Shown: one piece after another, positions 35,780 to 44,533 of the stretch
Layout: each line of letters begins with the position of its first letter
Position numbering within the stretch: position 1 is the first letter of the stretch
DNA from: Azospirillum baldaniorum
GTDB taxonomy: Bacteria; Pseudomonadota; Alphaproteobacteria; Azospirillales; Azospirillaceae
Length of the DNA: 64,000 bases
NCBI RefSeq assembly: GCF_003119195.2
Contig: NZ_CP022260.1
Span: 775,501 to 839,500, forward strand
Reading direction: 5' to 3'
Notes under the pieces: model-generated
What the model was told of the DNA's origin: nothing
The model's database searches: none
Seen by the model: the letters and a program-made list of their open reading frames with translations, nothing else
Program-made: the position numbers and the translations under genes

Positions 35780-36109
35780 TCAGGAGGCGCGCGAGCCGCG
35801 GCGCTTGCGACGGCGCTGGAAACTCTGGATGCGCTCGATCACCTCACCCATGTCCGCCGCCTCCTCCACCTCGCCGAGATGCAGGAGGACGCGGATGTAG
35901 GTGTCGATCAGGCCGAGGACGGCCTCCTCATCAGTCACGCCGTAGGCCGCCTGGCCCAGCGCATCGACGATCAGGGTCCCGCTGTCGGCCAGCGCCTCGG
36001 CCACCTCGTTGATGGCCCGGTCGAGGGCGGTGTCGTCCCCGTCCGGCGCTTCCAGCACCGGGTCGAGGATGTCGGGAAAGGAAAGCCGGTCGGCGGGATA
36101 GCCAGCCAT
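35780..36109 (-). CDS. Acidic helical protein, hypothetical
   Basis: 109 residues, acidic over most of its length (EVEEAADMGEVIERI) with a strongly basic last dozen residues (RRRKRRGSR). Mostly predicted helix. The ATG at 36107-36109 has GGAGAG at good spacing. It lies downstream of the RNase J gene, 125 bp apart on the same strand, and may be co-transcribed with it. No family recognised. Confidence 0.65.
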   Translation of the reverse strand: MAGYPADRLSFPDILDPVLEAPDGDDTALDRAINEVAEALADSGTLIVDALGQAAYGVTDEEAVLGLIDTYIRVLLHLGEVEEAADMGEVIERIQSFQRRRKRRGSRAS

Positions 36110-36234
36110 GGGCAACTCTCCAAGAAAAAACAGGGCCATGAAACGGCCCCTGGTGCGCGCGAACGGAGGGCGGGTGTCCCCCTTCTGGTGATTCGTGGCC
36201 CGATGAACGGTGGCGGTGAGGAAGGATGGCCGCG

Positions 36235-37845
36235 TCAGGCGGCCATCGATTCCACGGCTTCGGCCAGGGTGTCCGCATCCTCCGCGACGGGCAGGCCCGT
36301 CCAGGGGATCAGTTCCCGCCCGGTGTTGGCGAGGCGCTTGGCCTCCATATGGCCGATCACCGCGGTGCCTTCCCGGGCGATCCGCAGGATGTCGCCATCC
36401 TCCGGAACCAGCGCCCGTTCCACGCCGCAAGCACGGGCGAGGCGGGCGTGGGCCTCCAGATGCTCGATGGTGCCGTGCACCGGCACGGAGAAGCGCGGGC
36501 GGATCAGGTCGTACATGCGGATCAGGTCGTCCCGCTTCGGGTGGCCCGACACATGGACCGGCGCGTCGGCGGGGGTCACCACCGTCACGCCCTTGGCCTT
36601 CAGATGGTCCTGCACGTCGGCCAGCACCACCTCGTTGCCGGGGATGGCGCGGGCGGAGAAGATCACCGTGTCGCCGCTCTCCAGCCACAGGTCGCGGTGG
36701 CCGTCGCGGGCGAGCCGGCTGAGCGCCGCCCGTTCTTCGCCCTGGCTGCCGGTGCACAGGAAGACGAGGTTCCGGCGCGGCGTCCAGGAGGCCTCCATGA
36801 TGGAGATGAACTCCGGAGCCTTTTCCAGATAGCCGCTGGCGCGGGCCGCCTTCTCCATGCGCAGCATCGACCGGCCGACCAGCACCACCTTGCGGTCGTG
36901 GGCCGCCGCGGCCTCCGCCACCGCCTGCATGCGGGCGACGTTGGACGCGAAGCCGGTCACCGCGATGGCGCCCTTGCGCCCGGCGAAGGCCTCGATCAGG
37001 CCGGCGCGGGCGTCCGCCTCCGACCCCGTGGTGCCGTCGACGTTGGCGTTGGTGCTGTCGCACATCATCGCCAGCACGCCGCGGTCGCCCAGGCGCTTCA
37101 GCGCGTCCAGGTCCATGGTCGGGCCGACCAGCGGATGCGGGTCGAACTTCCAGTCGCCGGTGTGCAGGACCGTGCCGGCCTTGGTGTGGATCGCCACCGA
37201 CACCGGCTCGGGGATCGAGTGGGTGACGGTGATGGTCTCGATGCCGAAGGGGCCGATCTCGAAGGCCGCGCCCGGCTCGAACACCCGGATGCGGGCGTGG
37301 CGCAGGCCGCCGGACTCCTTCAGCCGTTCACGGATGACGTGGGCGGCGAAGGGGGTCGCGTAGATCGGGCATTCCAGCCCCGGCCACAGATGGTGGATGG
37401 CACCGATGTGGTCTTCGTGGGCGTGGGTGACGACCAGCCCGACCACCTCGTCCATCCGCTCCTCGATGAAGGAGGGATCGGCCATCAGGCTGTCGATCCC
37501 CGGCGCCTCGTCGCCCATGAAGGCGACGCCGGCGTCCACGATCAGCCATTTTCCGGCATGACCGTAGAGCGCCATGTTCATGCCGATGCGCGAGCATCCG
37601 CCGAGCGGGATGAACAGGATTTCGTCGTTGCCCGGCACCGGGCCGGGAACCGGCGCGCCCGGCGGACGGGTGGCCTTCGGACGCTCGTAGGGCTTGGGGT
37701 TCTGGTTCTTCTGGAAACGCGGGCCGCCGGACTTGCCGCTGCGCACATCGCCAACAATCGTGTTCGGGCGGTTGCCGCCAAAATTCGAGTTCGGGCGGTT
37801 GCCGCCCTTGGGCGCCGCGCGGCGGCGCTTGTTATCAAACGTCAT
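36235..37845 (-). CDS. rnj: Ribonuclease J
   Basis: 536 residues, metallo-beta-lactamase/beta-CASP nuclease. The zinc motif THAHEDHIGA is clear, with a later HTGDWKFD and CDSTN (beta-CASP) and the C-terminal HVSGHPKRDD and PVHGT motifs. RNase J degrades and matures RNA with 5'-exo and endonuclease activity. The first ~75 residues are an Asn/Arg/Pro/Lys-rich unstructured extension, probably RNA-binding. The ATG at 37843-37845 is chosen with AAGGA close upstream; a GTG six codons earlier is possible. Confidence 0.93.
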   Translation of the reverse strand: MTFDNKRRRAAPKGGNRPNSNFGGNRPNTIVGDVRSGKSGGPRFQKNQNPKPYERPKATRPPGAPVPGPVPGNDEILFIPLGGCSRIGMNMALYGHAGKWLIVDAGVAFMGDEAPGIDSLMADPSFIEERMDEVVGLVVTHAHEDHIGAIHHLWPGLECPIYATPFAAHVIRERLKESGGLRHARIRVFEPGAAFEIGPFGIETITVTHSIPEPVSVAIHTKAGTVLHTGDWKFDPHPLVGPTMDLDALKRLGDRGVLAMMCDSTNANVDGTTGSEADARAGLIEAFAGRKGAIAVTGFASNVARMQAVAEAAAAHDRKVVLVGRSMLRMEKAARASGYLEKAPEFISIMEASWTPRRNLVFLCTGSQGEERAALSRLARDGHRDLWLESGDTVIFSARAIPGNEVVLADVQDHLKAKGVTVVTPADAPVHVSGHPKRDDLIRMYDLIRPRFSVPVHGTIEHLEAHARLARACGVERALVPEDGDILRIAREGTAVIGHMEAKRLANTGRELIPWTGLPVAEDADTLAEAVESMAA

Positions 37846-38390
37846 ACGTCCTTCTTGCTTCACAACATATCAGCCGGCATTCAACGCTGCCGGACGGGCG
37901 TGCATCGCGTGTCGATGCGGATCTCGGGGGTCTCCCCGGCCATCGGCGGCGCCAGGACCGTGGGGACGGGTCGAGGCAGCCGGCCGAACCGGCCAGGGAG
38001 AGCGGTGTTCGAGCCAGTAATCCAGATGACGACGCCGGTCAACCGCTGAATCACGACCCGGAAGGGGGTTCGCCGGTCGGTCACCCGAAGGTTACGGCCA
38101 TCCGCCGGCGGTGTTGCACATATGTTTCCTTCGCCGCGGCGTTCAAGGGGGCGCCTTCGCCTGATTCCCCACGGCTTCCCCCCGACGCGCCGAGGAACGG
38201 CGCGGATGCTGGAATTGCAGGCGTTTGCGGGCTCCCGAGGGCGGCCCGGTTGGCTGGCCTGTGCACAGCGCATGGCAAAGGACACCGCCAAAGACATGGC
38301 AAAGCCACCGCCGGTCCGCGATCCTTCGCCGCCTTCCCTGTTGTTTGCGGACGCCCGGCGAACGGGCACTGTCCAAATGGGGAGCATCCC
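37846..38390. other. 545-bp non-coding gap between divergent genes
   Basis: No convincing gene. It must hold the promoters of RNase J (leftwards) and the BON protein (rightwards), but I could not choose convincing boxes. It includes a duplicated ATGGCAAAG around 38270-38310. Confidence 0.4.
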
Positions 38391-39713
38391 ATGTCCGACT
38401 ATGAATCCAGGTGGAGGAACGACCAGGGCGCCCGCCGCGACGACGACCGGTGGGAGCGCGACCGCCAACGCGGCGAAAGCCGCGAGTGGAGCGCCGGTTC
38501 ATACCAGAACCGTGGCCAGAACCGTGACCGTGACGAGTTCGGTCAATCGAATTGGGGCCAGTCCGGATCGGGCCAATTCGGATCCGGTCAGGCCGGCCGG
38601 TCCGGCATGATGGGCGGCGGTGGCCGCCAACCCGGCTACGGCTATGAGGGCCAGGGCCGCGAAGGCTACGACTACGGCCGTGACTATTGGCGCCAGCAGG
38701 AAGGCCGGGGCGATTACGGTCAGGGCTCCTATGGTCAGAGCTACGGCCAAGGCTCCGGCAATCGCGACTACGGCCGCTCCGATTACGGCCGCTCCGATTA
38801 TGGCCGCGATTACGGGTCCCGCGGCTCCTTCGGCCAGGGTCAGCGCGACTGGCGCTCCCGCGATGATCGCCAGAATTATGAGGACCGTGGCGACTACGGC
38901 CAGGACTTCGGCTACCGCGGCGGCTTCGGCCGCTCCGATTACGGCAGCGGAGCTTACGGCGGCCGGGACTACGGCAGTCGCGACTATGGCGGCATGGAGT
39001 ACGGGTCCGGCTCCCGCGGCTATGGAAACCGGGACTACAGCAGCCGTGACTACGGCAACCGCGACTACGGCCGGATGGGCTATGGCGGCGGCAGCGGCTC
39101 CGGCCGCAACGAGGAGCGCGGCTTCTTCGAACGGGCGGGCGACGAGATGGCCTCCTGGTTCGGCGACGAGGATGCCGAACGCCGCCGCCGCATGGACGCC
39201 CGCAACGACGATCCTGGCGCCCAGCACCATCGGGGCCGCGGGCCGCGCGGCTACACCCGTTCCGACGACCGCATCCGCGAGGATGTGAACGACCGCCTGA
39301 CCGACGATCCCTACATCGACGCGTCGGAGATCGACGTGACCGTCAGCAACAGCGAGGTCACGCTGAGCGGAACGGTGGGCGACCGCCGGACCAAGCGCCG
39401 CGCCGAGGACATGGCCGAGACCATCTCCGGCGTCCGCCACGTTCAGAACAACCTGCGCGTCCGTGAGCGGACCTTCGGCGGCACCGGCACCACCGCCGGG
39501 GCGTCGGCGATGGCCGGGCTCGGCGGCACCGGGTCTTCCGGCACCGGCATGAGCGGCTCGGGGATGGGCAGCACCGGCATGAGCGGGTCCACGACGGGGA
39601 CGTCCGGAACCTCCAGCACCTCCGGTACCGGCATGAGCGGGACGTCCGGAACCTCGGACAGCACCAGCCGCACCAGCACCTCCGGCAGCACCACGGGCAG
39701 CACCACCCGCTGA
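38391..39713 (+). CDS. BON-domain protein with a Tyr/Gly/Arg-rich low-complexity region
   Basis: 440 residues in three parts. Residues 1-240 are a low-complexity region rich in Gly, Tyr, Arg, Asp and Gln, with many RDYG/SDYG repeats and RGG-like spots. Residues 243-290 contain SWFGDEDAERRRR and an HHRGRG linker. Residues 293-358 are a BON domain (IREDVNDRLTDDPYIDASEI...SGTV). Residues 362-440 are a Ser/Thr/Gly/Met tail with TGMSGS repeats. BON domains bind membranes or other periplasmic/cytoplasmic partners. There is no signal peptide. GGGGAG precedes the ATG. The first region resembles proteins that phase-separate. Confidence 0.85.
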   Translation: MSDYESRWRNDQGARRDDDRWERDRQRGESREWSAGSYQNRGQNRDRDEFGQSNWGQSGSGQFGSGQAGRSGMMGGGGRQPGYGYEGQGREGYDYGRDYWRQQEGRGDYGQGSYGQSYGQGSGNRDYGRSDYGRSDYGRDYGSRGSFGQGQRDWRSRDDRQNYEDRGDYGQDFGYRGGFGRSDYGSGAYGGRDYGSRDYGGMEYGSGSRGYGNRDYSSRDYGNRDYGRMGYGGGSGSGRNEERGFFERAGDEMASWFGDEDAERRRRMDARNDDPGAQHHRGRGPRGYTRSDDRIREDVNDRLTDDPYIDASEIDVTVSNSEVTLSGTVGDRRTKRRAEDMAETISGVRHVQNNLRVRERTFGGTGTTAGASAMAGLGGTGSSGTGMSGSGMGSTGMSGSTTGTSGTSSTSGTGMSGTSGTSDSTSRTSTSGSTTGSTTR

Positions 39714-39727
39714 CCGTGCCCAACGCG

Positions 39728-39759
39728 CCCCTCCCGCCCTCACCGGCGGGAGGGGTTTT
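39728..39759 (+). terminator. Intrinsic terminator of the BON gene
   Basis: Perfect 11-bp stem (39728-39738 with 39745-39755), 6-nt loop, then TTTT. It also serves the convergent GH15 gene, whose stop is 12 bp away. Confidence 0.8.
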
Positions 39760-39770
39760 CCTTTGTTCCG

Positions 39771-41567
39771 TCAGTCGCCGTCCTGCCGCTGCTCCGCCGG
39801 CTTCTCCGCGCGGGTCAGGTTGAAGGCGGTGTTGATCAGCGCGATGTGCGAGAAGGCCTGCGGGAAGTTGCCGACCAGCCGCTTCGCCGTCGTGTCGTAC
39901 TCTTCCGACAGCAGGCCCAGATCGTTGCGCAGGGCGAGCAGCCTGTTGAACAGCGCCTCGGCCTCCGCCTGACGCCCTTGCAACACATAGACGTCGGCCA
40001 GCCAGAAGGAGCAGGCGAGGAACACCCCCTCCCCGTCGGGAAGCCCATCGTCGGTCCTCTCCGTCCGGTAGCGCATGACGAGCCCGTCCTGAAGCAGTTC
40101 CCGCTCAATGGCGGCGACCGTGCCCTGGATGCGGGGATCGTCCACCGGCAGGAAGCCGAGCATCGGCAGCATCAGCAGCGCCGCGTCGACGTGACTGGCG
40201 CCATAATGCTGGACGAAGCTGTTCCGCTCCTTCGAATAGCCCTTGGCGCAGACATCGTCGAAAATGGCTTGGCGCAACGCTTTCCAGCGGTCCAAAGGCG
40301 CGTCCAGGCCGAACTTCTCCGCGCTCTTCACCATGCGGTCCACGGCGACCCAGGCCATCACCTTGGAATGGGTGAAGTGCTTTGCGCCGCCACGCACCTC
40401 CCAGATGCCTTCGTCGGGCTGGTCCCACACCGATTCCATGTGATCGAGCAAGGCGCACTGGACCTGCCAACCTTCCGGCCTGATCTCGATGCCGCGCATC
40501 CGCGCCTGATGCGCCGCGTCCATCATCTCGCCATAGACGTCGAGCTGGAGCTGGGGGGCCGCGGCGTTGCCGACCCGGACCGGGCTCGCCCCCTCGTAGC
40601 CCGGCAGCCAGGGGACCTCCCATTCCAGCAAACGGCGTTCCCCGGCGATGCCGTACATGATCTGGATCTGTTGGGGGCTGCCGGCGATGGTGCGCAGGCC
40701 CCAGTCGCGCCAGTCCCGCGCCTCCTGCAGATAGCCGGCGTTCATCAGCGCCAGCAGGGTCAGGGTGGCGTCGCGCAGCCAGCAGTAGCGGTAGTCCCAG
40801 TTCCGCACCCCGCCGAGCTGTTCGGGAAGCGAGGTGGTCGGGGCCGCGACGATGCCGCCGGTCGGCCGGTAGGTCAGCGCCTTCAGGGTGACCAACGAGC
40901 GCAGCACCGCGTCCCGCCAGAGACCGCTGTAGGTGCAACGCCCGCTCCACTCCGCCCAGAAGCGCTCGGTCTCGGCCAGAGCCCGCTCGGCATCGACCGG
41001 CTCCGGCAACGGCAGGTGGGAGGGGGAGTAGATCATCACGAAGCTGATGCTCTCGCCCTCCGCCACGGTGAAGTCGGCGACGGTGCTCAGGTTTTCGCCG
41101 TGGATCGGGGCGCTGGTGTGGAGGACGACCATGTCGGGCCCGGCGATGGCGCGCAGCGTGTGCGGCCCGATCCGCGTCACCCACGGCACGACGTGCCCGT
41201 AGCCGAAGCGCAGCGTCAGGTCCATCCGCATGGCGACGCGCCCGCGCCGCCCGTGCAGGATGCGTACGATGTCCGACGCCTCCCCGCGCGGCGGCATGAA
41301 GTCGATCATGGTGACGGCACCCTCCGCCGTCTCGAACTCCGTCTCCAGGATCAGGCTGTCGCCGCGGTAGCGCCGGGTCGTGCGGGCGTCGGGATCGCTC
41401 GGGCGCAGCAGCCAGCGCCCGTTCTCCGGCGTGCCCAGGAGTGCTGCGAAGCAGGCGTCGGAATCGAAGCGCGGCCAGCACAGCCAGTCGATGGAACCTT
41501 CGGCGGACAACAGGGCTGCGGTCTCGCAGTCTCCCAGAAGGGCGTAATCCTCGATACGGGAGGCCAT
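39771..41567 (-). CDS. Glycoside hydrolase family 15 protein (glucoamylase/trehalase-like)
   Basis: 598 residues. The N-terminal beta-sandwich starts IEDYALLGDCETAALLS, followed by the (alpha/alpha)6 barrel with NWDYRYCWLRDA, the general-acid region IWEVRGG and the general-base region EEYDTTAKRLVGNFPQAFSHI. Bacterial homologues of this shape include trehalases and dextranases that act in the cytoplasm; no signal peptide is visible. It stands alone between the BON gene (convergent) and the beta-helix gene (divergent). Confidence 0.9.
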   Translation of the reverse strand: MASRIEDYALLGDCETAALLSAEGSIDWLCWPRFDSDACFAALLGTPENGRWLLRPSDPDARTTRRYRGDSLILETEFETAEGAVTMIDFMPPRGEASDIVRILHGRRGRVAMRMDLTLRFGYGHVVPWVTRIGPHTLRAIAGPDMVVLHTSAPIHGENLSTVADFTVAEGESISFVMIYSPSHLPLPEPVDAERALAETERFWAEWSGRCTYSGLWRDAVLRSLVTLKALTYRPTGGIVAAPTTSLPEQLGGVRNWDYRYCWLRDATLTLLALMNAGYLQEARDWRDWGLRTIAGSPQQIQIMYGIAGERRLLEWEVPWLPGYEGASPVRVGNAAAPQLQLDVYGEMMDAAHQARMRGIEIRPEGWQVQCALLDHMESVWDQPDEGIWEVRGGAKHFTHSKVMAWVAVDRMVKSAEKFGLDAPLDRWKALRQAIFDDVCAKGYSKERNSFVQHYGASHVDAALLMLPMLGFLPVDDPRIQGTVAAIERELLQDGLVMRYRTERTDDGLPDGEGVFLACSFWLADVYVLQGRQAEAEALFNRLLALRNDLGLLSEEYDTTAKRLVGNFPQAFSHIALINTAFNLTRAEKPAEQRQDGD

Positions 41568-41743
41568 GGCACGCTCTCGAACGATTGGGGGTGCCTTTGG
41601 GCAACGGCCCGTGACCGCTCCGGTTCCCTCCGAACAAGAGCCGGAAGCGACGAAGGTCGATCGTCCGGTTTGACGATTCTGGCTGCCGAACCCGCGTGTT
41701 AGCGTTTCTGCCCATCGTTGCAGGACGACGCATCGAGGCCACC

Positions 41744-43246
41744 ATGGAAACCGGACGCCCCCCATCCCGGCGGCATGCCCGCCACCCTGCCCGCCTGGCG
41801 GCGGCGTTCCTGCTCGCCGGTCTTCCGATGATGGCGACGGGAGCGGAGCCCCCCACCGTCTCGCTGCGGCCCGGCGCCGACATCCAGACGGCGGTGGACC
41901 GCCATCCCCCCGGCACGCGCTTCCGGCTGGAGGCCGGCGTCCATCGTTTGCAGTCCATCGTTCCAAAGAGCGGCAACCGGTTCGAGGGCGCCCCTGGCGC
42001 GGTTCTGAGCGGAGCGCGCCGGCTCACCGCCTTCGTCCACCGCGGCTCCGTCTGGATCGCTCGCGGGCAGACGCAGGAGGGCCGGGTCAACGCAGCGGAG
42101 TTCTGTCGCTCCGGCTTTCCCCGCTGCGCCCGCCCGGAGGACCTGTTCATCGACGACACGCCGCTGCTGCATGTCGACAGCCGGTCCGCCGTCGGGCCGG
42201 GGCGCTGGTTCTTCGATTACGGCGCCGACGAGATCGTGATCGGCGACGATCCCACCGGGCGGCGGGTGGAAACCAGTGTCACCGCCCGCGCCTTCGGCGG
42301 AACCGCCTCGGGCGTCGTCATCCGGGATCTGACCATCGAGAAATACGCCGCCCCCATCCAGGCCGCCGCCGTGGACGCGGAGTTCGGCCCCGGCTGGACC
42401 GTCCGCAACAACATCCTGCGCCTGAACCACGGCGTCGGAGTCAACGCCGGCAACGGCAGCCGCATCCTCGACAACCGCATCCTCGACAACGGCCACGCCG
42501 GCTTTTCCGGATCGGGAACGGACTTTCTGATCGCCGGCAACGAGATCGCCCGCAACGGCTACGCCGGCGTCGATTTCCATTGGGAGGGTGGCGGCGGCAA
42601 GATCACCGAATCCGGCGGCGGCGGACTCATCCGCGGCAATTGCGTCCACGACAATGTGGGCGCCGGGATCTGGGCCGACATCGATGTGCATCGGCTGGTG
42701 ATCGAGGACAATCTGGTCTTCGGCAACGCCGACAACGGAATCACCTATGAGATCAGCTACGATGGGGTGATCCGCAACAACCGGGTCGCCGACAACGGGC
42801 AGCGCGGCCAGGGCTGGTTCTGGGGCGCCCAGATCCTGATCTCCAGCGCGCGGGGCGTGCGGGTCTACGGCAACGACATCGACGTGCCGAACGGCTACGG
42901 CAACGCCGTGACGGTGGTGTCCCAGGACCGCGCCCCCTACACCCCTGCCGTCGGCAACGAGATATTCGACAACCGCATCGTCATCCGCAACGCCGACGCG
43001 CGGGTTGGCGCCGTCACCGACGTGGACGCCGACAACGCCGTGGTCGCCGCCGGGAACCGGCTTTACGGCAACCGCTACCATCTGGCGGACCTGAAGGAGC
43101 GAATCTGGTTCTGGAACGACGCGGAGGCCGACTGGAACGCCATCCGCGCCCAAGGTCAGGAAGTGGGCGGTGTCGTCAACGCCGGCATTCCACAGAAGAC
43201 GCCGCTGAGCTGCCCTTCCACCGCCCCTGCGGACAATGCTCGATGA
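41744..43246 (+). CDS. Exported right-handed parallel beta-helix protein
   Basis: 500 residues. An Arg-rich N-terminus and hydrophobic stretch (LAAAFLLAGLPMMATGA, cleavage near 35) indicate export. The mature part contains many Asn-rich PbH1 repeats (NNILRLN, DNRILDNGHAG, GNEIARNGYAG, DNLVFGNADNG). Such folds bind or cleave polysaccharides. The fold is clear; no catalytic motif can be named. It is divergent from the GH15 gene and near the regulator quartet and polysaccharide locus. Confidence 0.8.
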   Translation: METGRPPSRRHARHPARLAAAFLLAGLPMMATGAEPPTVSLRPGADIQTAVDRHPPGTRFRLEAGVHRLQSIVPKSGNRFEGAPGAVLSGARRLTAFVHRGSVWIARGQTQEGRVNAAEFCRSGFPRCARPEDLFIDDTPLLHVDSRSAVGPGRWFFDYGADEIVIGDDPTGRRVETSVTARAFGGTASGVVIRDLTIEKYAAPIQAAAVDAEFGPGWTVRNNILRLNHGVGVNAGNGSRILDNRILDNGHAGFSGSGTDFLIAGNEIARNGYAGVDFHWEGGGGKITESGGGGLIRGNCVHDNVGAGIWADIDVHRLVIEDNLVFGNADNGITYEISYDGVIRNNRVADNGQRGQGWFWGAQILISSARGVRVYGNDIDVPNGYGNAVTVVSQDRAPYTPAVGNEIFDNRIVIRNADARVGAVTDVDADNAVVAAGNRLYGNRYHLADLKERIWFWNDAEADWNAIRAQGQEVGGVVNAGIPQKTPLSCPSTAPADNAR

Positions 43247-43357
43247 TCTTTCCTTCTGTCAATTCTTCCATAAAGAGAAAGAGTCGATCAAGCCATCACG
43301 CTCAGGTTTCTCATCACTGTTACAGTTTTGAAAAAGTTACTAATTTGGAGGTACTTT

Positions 43358-43369
43358 GCGGATATCCGC
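43358..43369. promoter_or_regulatory. Palindrome GCGGATATCCGC, candidate operator
   Basis: A perfect 12-bp palindrome 26 bp upstream of the predicted -35 of the LuxR-type gene, a position suited to an activator. Confidence 0.4.
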
Positions 43370-43395
43370 GCACAGTATTATGATCTTGTTTGCGA

Positions 43396-43424
43396 TTGAC
43401 GGTCAAAAGCGGCTGCGATGTTAT
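43396..43424 (+). promoter_or_regulatory. Sigma70-like promoter of the first LuxR-type regulator
   Basis: TTGACG (43396-43401), 17-bp spacer, TGTTAT (43419-43424). The start would be near 43431, leaving a 170-nt leader. Confidence 0.4.
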
Positions 43425-43431
43425 TGGATCG

Positions 43432-43452
43432 AAGAGGTCGCACAGACCTCTT
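43432..43452 (+). promoter_or_regulatory. Leader hairpin AAGAGGTC-GCACA-GACCTCTT
   Basis: Perfect 8-bp stem with a 5-nt loop at the predicted 5' end of the transcript. It could stabilise the mRNA or be an operator. Confidence 0.4.
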
Positions 43453-43600
43453 GCAGCATCGCCTCCGCGCCTGATCCGTTTCCATTGATCGAATAGGGCC
43501 AAAGTCTTCGCGCCGGTGATGTCGGTGGCGACGTTGGCGACGATCCTGGGCGGTTCCCTGCGGCGGCGTGTCCATGGCGTGTGGCTGAGGGAGATTTTGT

Positions 43601-44473
43601 ATGTTGCCGTGCAAAGACGGAACGCGCCTGCCCAACGCCTTCCGCCGTGCCCCATCGGCCACATCCTTCGCATCCAACCACATCCTGGCCGCCACGCGCC
43701 TGACCGCCGCCCCGATGAACGACTCCGGCTCGTTCGGGTCTTATTACCGGATGTCCGGGGGCGCGCGGCCGCTGGGGGAGGAGCAGAGCGTCACCGCCAT
43801 CCTGCACGACGAAACGCCGCTGACGCGGGAAAGCCTGTCCACCAGCCTCAACCTGTGCGGACGGGGAGTGCGGGTGCTGACGGCGGCGTCGCTGGCCGAC
43901 CTGGAAAGCGTGGTGCGACGGGACGGAGCGCCGGACGTGGCGCTGGCCAATTTCAGCGGGCGGCCCGCCTCCGACCCGGAGTTCCGGCCGAGGCTGGCCG
44001 AACTGCTCGCCGTCCTGGACGGCATCCCGCTCATCATGCTGTCGGATTCCGACGAGACCTCGACGGCGCTGGAGGCCATCCGCCAGGGCGCGCACGGCTA
44101 CATCTCCACCACCGTCGGCCTGACCATGGCGCTGGAGGCGATCCGTCTGGTCGCGGCGGGTGGCATCTTCGTTCCGGCACCCATCCTGCACCGGTTGATC
44201 GTCGACCAGGCCGGGTTGCCGGACCCGATGCTTCACGCCGCCTTATCCGTCCCGGAGGCCGCGGCCAACGGCAAGCCCCATCTGACGCAGTTGACCCCGC
44301 GTCAACTCGCCGTCCTGGAATGCCTTCAGGAGGGCAAGCCGAACAAGGTCATCGCCCACGAATTGGGAATGCGGGAAAGCACCGTGAAGGTGCATGTCCG
44401 GAACATCCTGCGGCGGCTCGGCGCCACCAACCGGACGGAAGCGGTCTGCCGCGTCATGCGCGAAGACAACTGA
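43601..44473 (+). CDS. LuxR/NarL-type regulator with phospho-less receiver (1 of 4)
   Basis: 290 residues. A receiver-like domain (about 60-180) has an acidic residue pair in LHDETPLTRESL, but the phosphoacceptor position reads ALANFSG (Asn for Asp) and the conserved Lys is missing from AHGYISTTVG. The C-terminal helix-turn-helix LTPRQLAVLECLQEGKPNKVIAHELGMRESTVKVHV is intact. It is therefore probably a DNA-binding protein whose activity does not depend on phosphorylation. AGGGAG precedes the ATG. It is convergent with the second paralogue. Confidence 0.85.
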   Translation: MLPCKDGTRLPNAFRRAPSATSFASNHILAATRLTAAPMNDSGSFGSYYRMSGGARPLGEEQSVTAILHDETPLTRESLSTSLNLCGRGVRVLTAASLADLESVVRRDGAPDVALANFSGRPASDPEFRPRLAELLAVLDGIPLIMLSDSDETSTALEAIRQGAHGYISTTVGLTMALEAIRLVAAGGIFVPAPILHRLIVDQAGLPDPMLHAALSVPEAAANGKPHLTQLTPRQLAVLECLQEGKPNKVIAHELGMRESTVKVHVRNILRRLGATNRTEAVCRVMREDN

Positions 44474-44533
44474 GCGCAACGCAAAAGAACGGCGCGGCTG
44501 GTTCCCGCACCGTTCCATCACGGGACCAACCGA

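Larger units (their letters stand above)
43247..43600. other. AT-rich regulatory gap before the first LuxR-type gene
   Basis: No gene. It contains, in order, a 12-bp palindrome, a sigma70-like promoter and a hairpin at the expected transcription start, listed separately. Confidence 0.6.

Noticed and set aside
36226-38049. A 607-codon open frame antisense to RNase J
   Set aside because: Same reason; the minus strand encodes a complete RNase J.
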